This document shows, in pieces, positions 45,412-56,547 of a DNA stretch of 64,000 nt. The first letter of the stretch is position 1, and each line of letters begins with the position of its first letter. Location: contig JADJEQ010000025.1 in NCBI GenBank assembly GCA_016709025.1, positions 24,802-88,801 of the forward strand. The letters run 5' to 3'. This DNA comes from Bacteroidales bacterium. Its GTDB lineage: Bacteria; Bacteroidota; Bacteroidia; Bacteroidales; Lentimicrobiaceae. Below the pieces are notes generated by a model that did not search any database, had not been told where the DNA came from, and saw only the letters and a program-made list of their open reading frames with translations. The position numbers were made by a program, and so were the translations under genes.

Positions 45412-47676
45412 ATGAGTATGAAACAATCTGTTCTGAAATTACTGCTGACATTAATATTGTATGCCTGTTCTGGGCAAATGTATGCACAGCAAAGCCGCAT
45501 TGATTCTATTGTGCATATGCTGAAGAATAGTAAAAACGGAAAAGAAATTGATACTGCACGGTTCACAGATGCTGTAAACCTGATTGAAAAAACCCGTTTA
45601 AATGATGAATCAATCGGTGTTCTGGAAAAGGCAGGCCGGCTCTTTATTCATGGAAAGGATGCGTATTGGAGTTACAGAATAAAATTTAGTATACTGAACA
45701 GTTTAATAGCAACTGATAAAAACAAATCCTTAGCCTATGGCAAGTCACAGTTAGCAGAATTGGAAAATAGTAAAATTCCCAATGTTACAATGATCAGTAG
45801 TGGTTTTATCAAGCTACTGAGGTTGCCTTACCGCAATTCGGATAAGCTTAACGAAGGGTTTCAATATTATAACGAAAACCTGAAGATATTTAAACAAAAA
45901 AATGATTCGGCAGGCCTTGCTGATTGTTATTATGTGCTGGCAGGTTTTTACAGAACAATTGGTTTACTTGACCAGGCAATCTACCACATGAAAAAATCGG
46001 TAAGTTATATGAGAGCCGACACAATAAAAGATAACAGTATTTTCCCGTTTCCAGACCCGATGGGAAGGAGTATGTGGTTTAATAACACAGGTGTAATCGG
46101 GTATTATTATTTACAAAAAGGGGATTATAAAGAGGCTTTGAAGTACGCCACTATTACTTTTAAGGATTACAAAAGATCAAATTCAGCAGTCAATCAAAAT
46201 ATACCCAATACAATGGCGCAAGCCAAACTCCTGTCAGGCAAGCTGGACAGTGTTATGTATTATTTAGACATGAGCCTGAAGGATGAGAAAAATAAAACAA
46301 ACCCGGACTATATTGCTGCTGCATTACAGATTAAAGGCTTTTATTTAATAAAGACCGGCAGGCTGGAGGAAGCAGAGGCGACTTTAATGCGATGCTGGCA
46401 GTTGATTGAAGAAAACAATATACCGGCAGATGCACGGCCTGGAACGATGGCCCCTGATTATTATCTGGCATTAATCAGAATTGAACAAAACAGGATGAAT
46501 GAAGCCATAGCATTGCTGGAAAAAGATATTGACAGATTGAAAAGTCAGCGCCTATATGTGCTGAGAGATTATAAATTACTGGCTAAACTGCATGAGCAAT
46601 CAGGCAACCATAAAAAAGCAAATGAAGCCCTTCAGGCCTTTATCTCATTAGAAGAAAGTTTACAGGCTGACCAGGCCAAATATGGTTCCTTAAGTTTTGA
46701 AACCGAGCAACAGATGAATGAAAAGGAACTCTCGATTGCGAAACTTGAAAGTCAAAATAAAATTTCTTCCCTCTCCAGGAATTTTTCGATTGGTATAGCT
46801 GTTTTGTTGTTATTGATTGCAGCCGGAGTATACAATAAGTTCCATAGTAAAAAGAAAGCCAACCTGATTCTTGAAAAAACATTGGCAGATTTAAAATCGG
46901 CACAATCCCAACTCATCCAATCAGAAAAAATGGCATCGCTGGGAGAGCTCACTGCCGGTATCGCACACGAAATCCAGAACCCGCTCAATTTCGTCAACAA
47001 CTTCAGTGAAGTGAGCATAGAGTTGGTAAAGGAGATGAATGATGAGTTGGCAACAAGCAATTGGCAGTTGGCAAAAGAAATTTCCGGAGATATTGAAAAG
47101 AACCTCGAAAAGATAAATCACCACGGCAAACGTGCCGATGCCATTGTAAAAGGCATGTTGCAGCACAGCCGAAGCAGCAATGGGGTAAAAGAACCCACAG
47201 ATATCAACTCCCTGGCCGATGAATACCTGCGTTTGGCCTATCATGGTTTACGGGCAAAAGATAAAGACTTCAATGTTACGATGAAAACTGATTTTGATGA
47301 ATCGATCGGCACCATCAATGTCATTCCTCAAGACATCGGAAGAGTGATATTGAATTTAATCACGAATGCTTTTTATGCAGTTAATACAAAGGAAAAGCAA
47401 GGCCTTAACGGTTATGAACCAATTGTTTCAGTCAACACAAAAAAAGAAAACAATCAGGTTCTGATAAGCGTGAAAGACAACGGCAACGGTATCCCACAAA
47501 AAATCTTAGACAAAATTTTCCAGCCCTTCTTTACTACCAAACCCACCGGACAGGGAACGGGTTTGGGGCTTTCATTGGCTTATGATATTGCAAAAGCGCA
47601 TGGCGGAGAATTAAAATTAGAGACGAAAGAAAACGAAGGTTCAACATTTATTATTCAAATTCCAAACACAAAATAA
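45412..47676 (+). CDS. Array kinase K6: periplasmic TPR sensor + shared HK core
   Basis: The 754-residue protein has a signal peptide (VLKLLLTLILYACSGQMYAQ), TPR-like helices (GLLDQAIYHMKKSVSYM, GDYKEALKYATITFKDY, GRLEEAEATLMRCWQLI, GNHKKANEALQAFISLEE), a span (FSIGIAVLLLLIAAGVY) and the shared core (His519; NLITNAFYAV; DNGNGIP; GTGLGLSLAYDIA). There is no palindromic insert; the loop reads KEKQGLNGYEPIVSVNT, like K3. The YDIA in place of YDIV is a mild change. It is 8 nt after the relic and 5 nt before K7, so it likely opens the second operon. Confidence 0.9.
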   Translation: MSMKQSVLKLLLTLILYACSGQMYAQQSRIDSIVHMLKNSKNGKEIDTARFTDAVNLIEKTRLNDESIGVLEKAGRLFIHGKDAYWSYRIKFSILNSLIATDKNKSLAYGKSQLAELENSKIPNVTMISSGFIKLLRLPYRNSDKLNEGFQYYNENLKIFKQKNDSAGLADCYYVLAGFYRTIGLLDQAIYHMKKSVSYMRADTIKDNSIFPFPDPMGRSMWFNNTGVIGYYYLQKGDYKEALKYATITFKDYKRSNSAVNQNIPNTMAQAKLLSGKLDSVMYYLDMSLKDEKNKTNPDYIAAALQIKGFYLIKTGRLEEAEATLMRCWQLIEENNIPADARPGTMAPDYYLALIRIEQNRMNEAIALLEKDIDRLKSQRLYVLRDYKLLAKLHEQSGNHKKANEALQAFISLEESLQADQAKYGSLSFETEQQMNEKELSIAKLESQNKISSLSRNFSIGIAVLLLLIAAGVYNKFHSKKKANLILEKTLADLKSAQSQLIQSEKMASLGELTAGIAHEIQNPLNFVNNFSEVSIELVKEMNDELATSNWQLAKEISGDIEKNLEKINHHGKRADAIVKGMLQHSRSSNGVKEPTDINSLADEYLRLAYHGLRAKDKDFNVTMKTDFDESIGTINVIPQDIGRVILNLITNAFYAVNTKEKQGLNGYEPIVSVNTKKENNQVLISVKDNGNGIPQKILDKIFQPFFTTKPTGQGTGLGLSLAYDIAKAHGGELKLETKENEGSTFIIQIPNTK

Positions 47677-47681
47677 TCAGC

Positions 47682-49619
47682 ATGAAATCGATCATAAAAG
47701 TACTTTTTTTTATGTTATTACCCATGCTGGCAAGTGCACAAAACAGCAATGTAGACAGTCTTCAACGGGAGGTTAATCGTTACCAGAAAGAAGATAGCAT
47801 TCGAGTACAAAAGCTAAATACTCTTGCGAAAGCAATTCCGAACAACCAAAAGCAAAAAGCAGAAGCCATATTCCTTCAAGCGGAAAAGTTAGCCGTAAAA
47901 ATTGGCTGGAAAAAAGGGGAAGCTTATACGCTTAAGTTGATATCAGATTTTTATGGAGATCAAAAGCAATTCGATAAAAGTATTTTGGCAGGTCTGAAAG
48001 CCAATGACATCGCAGTAACATTAAATGATAGTTCGCTGATGACTTCAATAGATTTAAGCTTGGGTTATACTTACAGATATATGGGTGATACTAAACAGGC
48101 TGAAGCATATGCACTGAAAATAATGAAAAGAGGCCGGGCAAGTAAAAATGAGCCTGTTATTTTGAGCGCTTATAATTTTTTAGTACAAATATATTCAAAC
48201 GAAGGAAAATGGGACAAAGTTCATTTCTATGCTGACGCTGCAATGAAGTTGGCAACCAAACTAAATGATGTAAGTACATCTGAAGATATTGTTGCATATT
48301 TAGCATTCGAACAAAGCGAGAAACAAAATTATGCTCAATCAAATGAATATTACTTTCAATATTTAAAGAGTGCGAAAAGAAAAAACAATCTACCAAGGAT
48401 TGGGTGGACCTATAGCCGCGTAAGCGTAAACTATGCATCCATGAAACAGATAGATAGCGCTTTTTACTATGCAAAACGGTCATTAGATATGTGTTCCCAA
48501 AACAAATTTGATCCTGATATTGCTTACGAAGCCTATTATCGTGCTTACGAAGCGAGTCATGATTATAAAAATGCGCTGAAGTATTATCTGCTTTATGATT
48601 CTTGCATGAAGAGCTCATACAACATGATGGCAGGACAAAATGTTGCTGTTGCAAAAGCTAAATCAGAACAGGAAAAAAAAGATGCCATTGCAAATGCAGA
48701 ACTAAAAAGACAACAACAAATCAGAAACGGCAGCATACTTTTTTCAGGAATTGTAGCTCTTTTTGCAATAGTTTTTTTGCGCCAACGTAACAAAACTAAG
48801 GAAGAAAAACAAAAAGCAGAAAATGCACTCACCAATTTAAAATCCACCCAGTCCCAACTCATCCAATCCGAAAAAATGGCCTCCCTCGGCGAACTCACTG
48901 CAGGCATCGCCCATGAAATCCAAAACCCGTTGAACTTCGTAAATAATTTTTCGGAAGTCAGCAATGAGTTGATCGATGAAATGAGGGAAGAGTTGGCAAA
49001 GGGCAATGGACAGTTGGCAAACGATATTGCCGGGGATATCAAAAAAAACCTCGAAAAAATCAACCACCACGGTAAACGTGCCGACGCCATTGTAAAGGGG
49101 ATGTTGATGCATAGCCGCAGTAGCAACGGGGTAAAAGAACCCACAGATATCAATGCTTTGGCCGATGAGTATCTGCGACTGAGTTATCATGGTTTACGGG
49201 CAAAAGACAAAGACTTCAATGCCACCATGAAAACTGATTTTGATGTTAACATTGGGTCGATCAACGTCATCCCCCAGGATATTGGCCGGGTGATTCTCAA
49301 CCTGATTACCAATGCTTTTTACGCAGTGAATGAAAAAAAGAAATCGAACAATGTGGGCTATGAGCCTGTTGTATCGGTAATTACAAAAATATCAGGCGAC
49401 ATTGCTGAAATTATTGTCAGAGACAACGGCAATGGAATTCCGCAAAAAAATCTGGACAAGATCTTCCAGCCCTTCTTCACCACAAGGCCCACCGGGCAGG
49501 GAACGGGTTTGGGATTGAGTATAAGCTATGACATTGTCACCAAGGGTCATGGCGGACGTTTGAGTGTTGACTCGACTGAAGGTGAAGGAACCACATTTAC
49601 AATGCAAATTCCAATTTGA
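47682..49619 (+). CDS. Array kinase K7: periplasmic TPR sensor + shared HK core
   Basis: The 645-residue protein has a signal peptide (MKSIIKVLFFMLLPMLASAQ), about five TPR units (KQFDKSILAGLKANDIAVTL, GDTKQAEAYALKIMKRG, GKWDKVHFYADAAMKLATKL, HDYKNALKYYLLYDSC), one span (GSILFSGIVALFAIVFL) and the shared core (His411; NLITNAFYAV; DNGNGIP; GTGLGLSISYDIV). No palindromic insert is present; the loop reads KKKSNNVGYEPVVSVIT, as in K8. TTRPTG replaces TTKPTG in the F-box region. K8 begins 13 nt later. Confidence 0.9.
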   Translation: MKSIIKVLFFMLLPMLASAQNSNVDSLQREVNRYQKEDSIRVQKLNTLAKAIPNNQKQKAEAIFLQAEKLAVKIGWKKGEAYTLKLISDFYGDQKQFDKSILAGLKANDIAVTLNDSSLMTSIDLSLGYTYRYMGDTKQAEAYALKIMKRGRASKNEPVILSAYNFLVQIYSNEGKWDKVHFYADAAMKLATKLNDVSTSEDIVAYLAFEQSEKQNYAQSNEYYFQYLKSAKRKNNLPRIGWTYSRVSVNYASMKQIDSAFYYAKRSLDMCSQNKFDPDIAYEAYYRAYEASHDYKNALKYYLLYDSCMKSSYNMMAGQNVAVAKAKSEQEKKDAIANAELKRQQQIRNGSILFSGIVALFAIVFLRQRNKTKEEKQKAENALTNLKSTQSQLIQSEKMASLGELTAGIAHEIQNPLNFVNNFSEVSNELIDEMREELAKGNGQLANDIAGDIKKNLEKINHHGKRADAIVKGMLMHSRSSNGVKEPTDINALADEYLRLSYHGLRAKDKDFNATMKTDFDVNIGSINVIPQDIGRVILNLITNAFYAVNEKKKSNNVGYEPVVSVITKISGDIAEIIVRDNGNGIPQKNLDKIFQPFFTTRPTGQGTGLGLSISYDIVTKGHGGRLSVDSTEGEGTTFTMQIPI

Positions 49620-49632
49620 AAATCAAGTGGTT

Positions 49633-52600
49633 ATGCGAATAATACTTTTTATTGCACTGATCTTCTGTTATACTGGTACTAAAGCACAGTATATAAAACC
49701 GTTTTTCAAAACTTTATCCATTGAAAACGGCTTACCAGAAGGCTATGTGCTGGCTTCAATTCAGGATAAACCGGGCTACCTGTGGTTCGGCACGCAAAAT
49801 GGCCTGGTTCGTTACGATGGCTATCAACTGAAACAATATGCCATACCCGACGATAAAGGAGTTCCGCTGATATATTGCAGTATAAAGCATTTGCATGAGG
49901 ACAGGGAAGGAAAACTGTGGGTTTCTGTTGACAATGAGGGATTGTATTTTTCTCGACAGGCTGAAAGATGCTTTCATAAAGCTTGAAATTGATGCCGGTG
50001 AACTAAATATTTTTAAAAATAAAGCTCATTATAAATGGGTCGAAGACCGCAAAAGCGGTAAGCACTGGCATCTGCTATATGATTTTGAAAAGTCCAAAAG
50101 CTGTTTGACAGTATTTGACGCAAATCGCAAGAAGTTCGAAAAATATAGCGCAGATAGCGAAGGCAATCAGTTTATTCCAATGAATGAAAATGCTGATTTA
50201 CTTCAGGATGCTGCCGGAAAAATCTGGCTTGCAACTGATAGCCTGTTAAGCCTTTTCGACCCGTCGTCCAGATCATTTAAACCCTGGTTTGTGATTCCTG
50301 ACAGCACTAAAAAATTAAAGTTTGCTAATCTTGTTGCCGACCCTTTAGATCAGGATATCATCTGGGCAAATACATTTATATCAGGCATTGACGAAAACAG
50401 GAATCCTTACAATAGAAAGGTTTTAAAAATCAATACCAGGACTAAAGCATTTAAAATATTTATGCAGAATGACAAAGATCCGGCTTCCATCGCAGGTAAC
50501 TGCATGGGTATATTAACCGATTCATTAAATCGCATCTGGTTTTTAACTGACAAGGGAATTTCAATCTTTAATCCACAAAATGAAACATTTACCAATTATG
50601 CGATAAAATTTCCAGCTTCAACAACCGGCAACAAGACCTCAGTATATGCACTTACCTCCGATAAGGAAGGGAACCTATGGTTGGGTGGCTATAAAGGACT
50701 TTATTACCTTAACCTGAAAACTGCAGTTGCTACTTACTATTCTCACAGCAATGAACCTGGGAGCCTGCCTGATTTCGGATCCGGGATTGATAAACTGTTT
50801 TACGACCGTTCGGGCACTTTGTGGATCAGCATGCCCTGGAGTGGTATCGCTTGTCTTGATGAGCGTAAATCAATTTTCAATCCATTATTAATTGCGCCAC
50901 TTTCAGGTGAACCAACCATTGGTCACCAACCCGACTTTCACATCGTTGGACTTACTTCTGACAGTATATTCTATGTCAAAAACACATCGGGTCTTTTTGC
51001 CTGGAATTATAAACTAAACACCTATACGAGAATAGAGCTTAATAACAGCAATGTTTACCGGCAGATAAATGCTGTTATGGCTTCAAAAGATGGTCTCGTA
51101 TGGATAGGGTCAGGCGGAAGCGGGCTGTTTTGATATAACCCGGTAAATAAATCTGTAAAAAACTACAGGAATAACCCAAAAGACACTACATCCATCAGCA
51201 GTGATTATATTAATATCCTTAAGGAAGACCTAAAAGGAAACCTGTGGATTGGGACCGACGATGAGGGGCTTGGAAGTCTTAATAAAACACGTGGAACATT
51301 TACCCGCTATCCGTTTATTCGGAATAACGGTACAATGGTGGCAAAAAATACATTGGACGATAGCCGGGTGCATGCCCTGTTTTTTGATAAAGAAGGAATT
51401 TTATGGGTCGGCACCAACATGGGCGGTCTTAACAGGCTTGATACAAGAACCGGGAAGTTTACCTCCTTTCTGGATCTGATGTCTGGCTTCAACTGTGTGA
51501 TAAACATTTACGAGGACAAGCATGGCAGGTTTTGGGCAGGTACCTACCTTTCAGGTTTGTTTTTGTTTGATAGGAAAACAGGCATTAAAAAAAGATTTTC
51601 AGAAAAAGACGGGCTTCTCTTTAATTCCGTTTTCGGAATTAAGGAAGATGTCACCGGCAATATCTGGATTGCGACAGCGAGAGGCCTATCCCGGCTTGAT
51701 CCGAAAAGCAATCGTGTTGTCAATTACGCTATTCCCATCGGGAATGTTGAATCCAATGATATTTTATATACCGGAGAGTCAGGCCGGTTTAATATAGCCA
51801 TAGCAGGTGGTCTTATCTCGTTTAATCCTGAAAGGATGAATACCAGCGCTGTTCCTCCTGAGCTGGTGATTGAAACCGTTGGTTATGCAGATGCAAATAA
51901 TAAGGATACCCTGCTGCACACATATGGAAGAAAACAGATAGAGCTGAATTACAATGAGAATAGAATCAGTTTTCAATTTGTGGCGTTTCATTATGCTGAT
52001 CCTGGTTCGAATCATTATGCTTACATGTTGGAGGGCTATGATAAAGACTGGATACAGGCGGGGACACAGCGGTCAGCCACCTATACCAATCTTTCACCCG
52101 GAAGCTATAATTTCCGCGTTAAAGCAGCCAACAGCGACGGCGTGTGGAACGAAAAAGGTGCAAGTATTACCGTTACAATTTTGCCGCCCTGGTGGAGAAC
52201 CTGGTGGGCTTATTCTATATATGCATTGATGCTTTTAGCAGGTCTATTGGCTGTCCATCGTTTCCAGAAAGAGCGAACCATCCGGATGGAAAGGGAGAAA
52301 ACACAAAAGAGGGAGCTGCAACAAGCCAAAGAAATTGAAAAAGCCTATACTGAGCTTAAAAATACTCAGTCCCAACTCATCCAATCCGAAAAAATGGCTT
52401 CCCTCGGTGAACTCACCGCCGGCATTGCCCATGAAATTCAAAACCCGCTCAACTTCGTTAATAATTTTTCAGAGGTAAGCAATGAGTTAATTGATGAAAT
52501 GAGGGAAGAGTTGGCAAAGGGCAATGGACAGTTGGCAAACGAGATTGCCGGGGATATCAAAAAAAACCTCGAAAAAATCAACCACCATGGCAAACGTGCC

Positions 52601-53137
52601 GATGCCATTGTAAAAGGCATGCTGCAACACAGCCGCAGCAGCAATGGCTTGAAAGTGCCCACCGATATCAACGTCCTGACCGATGAATATTTACGATTGG
52701 CCTATCATGGATTGAGGGCCAAAGACAAAGACTTTAACGCCACCCTGAAAACTGATTTTGATGAAACCCTTGGCAGCATCAACATCATCCCGCAGGATAT
52801 TGGCCGGGTGATTCTCAACCTGATAACCAATGCATTTTACGCAGTAGATGAAAAAAAGAAATCGAACAATGTGGGCTATGAACCTGTTGTATCGGTAATT
52901 ACAAAAAAAACAGGGGACATTGCTGAAATTATTGTCAGGGACAATGGCAATGGAATTCCGCAAAGAAATCTCGACAAGATCTTCCAGCCCTTCTTTACCA
53001 CCAAACCCACCGGGCAGGGAACGGGTTTGGGATTGAGTCTGAGCTATGATATTGTCACCAATGGACATAGCGGAGAATTGAGTGTTGTAACAAAAGAAGG
53101 CCAGGGGTCAACGTTTACAATTAAATTACCCATATAG
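49633..53137 (+). CDS. Array kinase K8: Reg_prop propeller + Y_Y_Y + shared HK core, frameshift and internal stop
   Basis: It starts at the ATG at 49633 with a signal peptide (MRIILFIALIFCYTGTKAQ). The sensor has propeller blades (GYLWFGTQNGLVRYDGYQL, GNLWLGGYKGLYYLN, GILWVGTNMGGLNRLD, GNIWIATARGLSRLD) and a Y_Y_Y domain (YAYMLEGYDKDWIQAGTQRS). A span (WWAYSIYALMLLAGLLAV) leads to the shared core (AHEIQNP; NLITNAFYAV; DNGNGIP; GTGLGLSLSYDIV). The frame is lost once near 49947 (T-run). In addition, an in-frame TGA at 51131-51133 interrupts GSGLF-stop-YNPVNKSV, with the same frame open on both sides; CGA-to-TGA would explain it. It is probably inactive unless these are errors. Confidence 0.82.
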
Positions 53138-53157
53138 TAAAATTAAAAGACCATATA

Positions 53158-56100
53158 ATGTATAAAATACGCCCTATAATTCTGCTTTGCTGCCGTCACG
53201 GCAATTTGTACCCCGGTTGCAGCACAGCTCAATCCCAACAATCTGACGGTTTATTCAGATCTGGAGGGCGCTGCCATTAATGATGTTCTTACCGACAGGG
53301 ATGGGAATGTATGGATGGCCACACAAAATGGCCTTGTTAAATACGATGGGTACGAATACAAACGGTATTATCCTGACCCAAATGACTCAACCACACTGGG
53401 AAGTATTTTAAACTACCGGCTTTTTGAAGACCGTAAAGGAAACATCTGGATCAGTAGTATGGATTTGCTCAGTGTATACATTCCGCTGACTAAATCGTTT
53501 AAAAATTATACATTTTCACAACTTACTGATTTCCCTATCTATTCACAAACAGCAATTCCTGCAATTTCGTCTGATCCGAACGGGAGGCTCTATTTTGGTG
53601 TGGCCTCTTTCCTTGGTATTGAGGCAAATCACGCCCTTATTTATAAGGATGAGAATAGCCCTCAACTGAAACGATTTGAACTGCCCGACAGTCTTGAAAT
53701 AAAAAATATTTACCGCTCTGTTGCTGACAAAAAGGGAAATATATGGCTGGTGGCAACCAATGGCTTTTTCAAAATAAACCCTTCCGGAGCTGTTCAGAAA
53801 GTTAAATGGCCCCTGGGAGATTATTCTTCTGAAAATCAATATAACTTGTTACTTTGCATTGATAAAGAGGGCCTTATCTGGATAACCAATAAGAATGCAA
53901 ACCTCAATGCATGGAATCCTGAAACCGGTGAAACAAAATCCTGGTCTATGGGAAAAATATTCAACTCTACTGGTGGGCAATTTATTCCAAATGATCTGAA
54001 GATTGATCCGTCTGAAAATATCTGGCTAGCCACCAACAAAGGGCTCATTTTTTTTAATCGCAAAACAGAACATTTTGATCTTTTAGAGAAGAATCCGGAT
54101 AAGAAATCTGAAAACGAAAATCTTTTTTGCCTTAACATTGATTCATTTGAAAATGTTTGGATTGGAACCGAAAATGCCGGACTGCTCCGGTACAGTAACC
54201 GGGCTGTTTTAAAATCGTTTGTCTATAAGAAAAATGATAAATCCTCTATTACTTCCGGTTGGGCTACAAAAATTATTGAAACCGGCAACGGGCATCTCTG
54301 GATAGGCACATCGGGCGGTATAGATGTTTCGGGACTTGATGAACTGAACCCTGAAACCCAATCCATCACGCCTTACCCGTTTCCTGAAATCCTTCCCGGA
54401 TGTGAATTTTACAATGTGATTGGAGAGCAATCACCGGATAACATCCTGATCAATACCAACAAAGGCTATTTTCTTTTTGACACGAAAATCAAAGCAATAA
54501 AAAAAACAAGCCTGGATTCTGCTTTAGACAGTACTCACATCTTTAACGTGTTAAGAGACCGGAGTGGTAACCTGTGGTACTGCACAAATTACGGCCTGTA
54601 TTTTAAAACAAAAGGCGGGAAATCATTGCGTCATATCGTATTATCGACGTTGCCGGGGTCCAATGTCACCAGTAACGAAGTGACCAATGTTTTTGAAAGC
54701 AAAAAACACGGAATATGGCTCATGACCAACAATGGATTGTTCCTGTACAAACCAGAAAAAGATCAACCGGAGAGGTATGGTAATGACAAAGAAAAAGGAG
54801 GCGTTCTCCGAAGCCACGACATTAATTCATTTTATGAAGACAACTCCGGAATCGCCTGGGTTGGAACCTGGGGTGGTGGTCTTTCGAGATACAATCCTGA
54901 GACTGGTGAAATAAAATCCTATACAACCAGTGACGGACTGCCATCGATGAGCATACAGGGCATACTGGCCGATGAACAGAACAATGCCCTGTGGCTCAGT
55001 ACGTTTGAGGGTATCAGCCGGTTTAGTATCAACGATGAGCAATTCAATAATTTTTCACTCGATGACGGCATTCAGGGTCGGTTGTTTGCCGATGGCGCTT
55101 ATCTTAAAACTTCAGGTGGCCTTCTCATTTTTGGAGGCAACAACGGAATTACGGTTTTTAATCCCGACGATATCACTAAAAACTCAATTCCGCCCAGGGT
55201 CTATATCACAGGTTTAAAGATTGGTAACACTTCAATGGAAACGTCAACTGTTTCCTCAATGAAAAGCACTGAAAAACAAACGGTTGAGATTTTATTAAAT
55301 TACTCCCAGAACAACATATCGATTGATTATACGGGCATCCATTTCGCTAATCCGGCCCGGAACCTGTTTGCCTATAAACTTGAAAACTACGATAACGACT
55401 GGCGCATGGTAGGGAATCTCCGGACAGCCTATTATTATAACCTGCCTCCCGGGAAATATATCTTCAGGGTAAAAGCTGCCAATAGCAACGGCGTATGGAA
55501 TGAAGAAGGGGCGGCATTGAATATCCGCATTACACCTCCCTGGTGGAAAACCTGGTGGGCATACATTATTTACGGTCTACTGGCAGTTGCCGTTGTATTT
55601 CTTATTGACCGCTTTCAGCGACGCAGGCTGCTGATGAGAGAGCGCACACTGGCCAAAGAAATAGAACTCGAACATGCCCGGGAGATCGAAAAGGCCTATC
55701 ATACGCTTAAGACCACGCAAACCCAGCTTCTTCATTCAGAAAAAATGGCCTCTCTGGGTGAACTCACCGCAGGCATTGCCCATGAAATACAAAACCCCCT
55801 GAATTTTGTCAATAATTTCTCAGAAGTTAATACAGAGCTTATTGATGAACTAAAAGCGGAATTGGCAGTTGGCAATCATCAGTTGGCAAAAGAGATTGCT
55901 GACGATATTAAAGAGAACGAACAAAAAATCAACCATCACGGAAAGCGCGCCGATGCCATTGTGAAAGGTATGCTCCAACACAGCCGCAGCAGCAATGGCA
56001 TTAAGGAACCTACTGATATCAATTCCCTGGCCGATGAATATTTACGCCTGGCTTACCATGGTTTAAGGGCAAAGGACAAATCGTTCAATGCAACCATAAT

Positions 56101-56539
56101 TACAGATTTTGATGAAACCATCGGAAAGATCAATGTTATTCCGCAGGATTTGGGAAGGGTTATTCTCAACCTGATCACCAATGCATTTTATGCGGTTGAT
56201 GAAAAAAAGAAACTGGTCCCCCCACCCCCAAAAGGGGGGATTGAAAGCCTTCAGGATTATTACGAACCAACTGTTACAGTTTCTACTAAGTTGGTCATCC
56301 CGCCTTCTTCGGGACCGGGGGGGGTCAGAATCTCAGTAAAAGACAATGGCAATGGCATTCCGGCCAACGTGCTGGACAAGATATTCCAGCCTTTTTTCAC
56401 AACCAAACCAACGGGCGAAGGTACCGGGCTGGGGTTAAGCATGAGTTACGAAATCGTCACCAAAGGGCATGGCGGAGAGTTAAGGGTGGAAACCCGTGAA
56501 GGTGAGGGATCAGAATTTATAATTGTTTTACCTGTTTAA
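53158..56539 (+). CDS. Array kinase K9: Reg_prop propeller + Y_Y_Y + shared HK core, one frameshift
   Basis: From the ATG at 53158, adding one base near 53183 gives a signal peptide ending FAAVTAICTPVAAQ and joins to the long frame. The sensor has about ten propeller blades (GNVWMATQNGLVKYDGYEY, GHLWIGTSGGIDVSGLDEL, GIAWVGTWGGGLSRYN) and a Y_Y_Y domain (FAYKLENYDNDWRMVGNLR). A span (TWWAYIIYGLLAVAVVFL) leads to the shared core (AHEIQNP; NLITNAFYAV; DNGNGIP; GTGLGLSMSYEIV) with a palindromic insert in frame. Unlike HTCS proteins with such sensors, it has no receiver or HTH. The receiver gene follows after 8 nt. Confidence 0.88.
56215..56327 (+). repeat. Palindromic insert in K9, in frame
   Basis: The left arm is GTCCCCCCACCCCCAAAAGG with GGGG; the right arm is CATCCCGCCTTCTTCGGGAC with CGGGGGGGGTC. 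They encode VPPPPKGGIESLQDY and IPPSSGPGGV around native YEPTVTVSTK. Confidence 0.8.
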
Positions 56540-56547
56540 TCAGCATT

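Noticed and set aside
51120..51145. TGA recoded as an amino acid
   Set aside because: TGA ends other intact genes in the window, including the ATGA overlaps, and only one internal TGA is seen.
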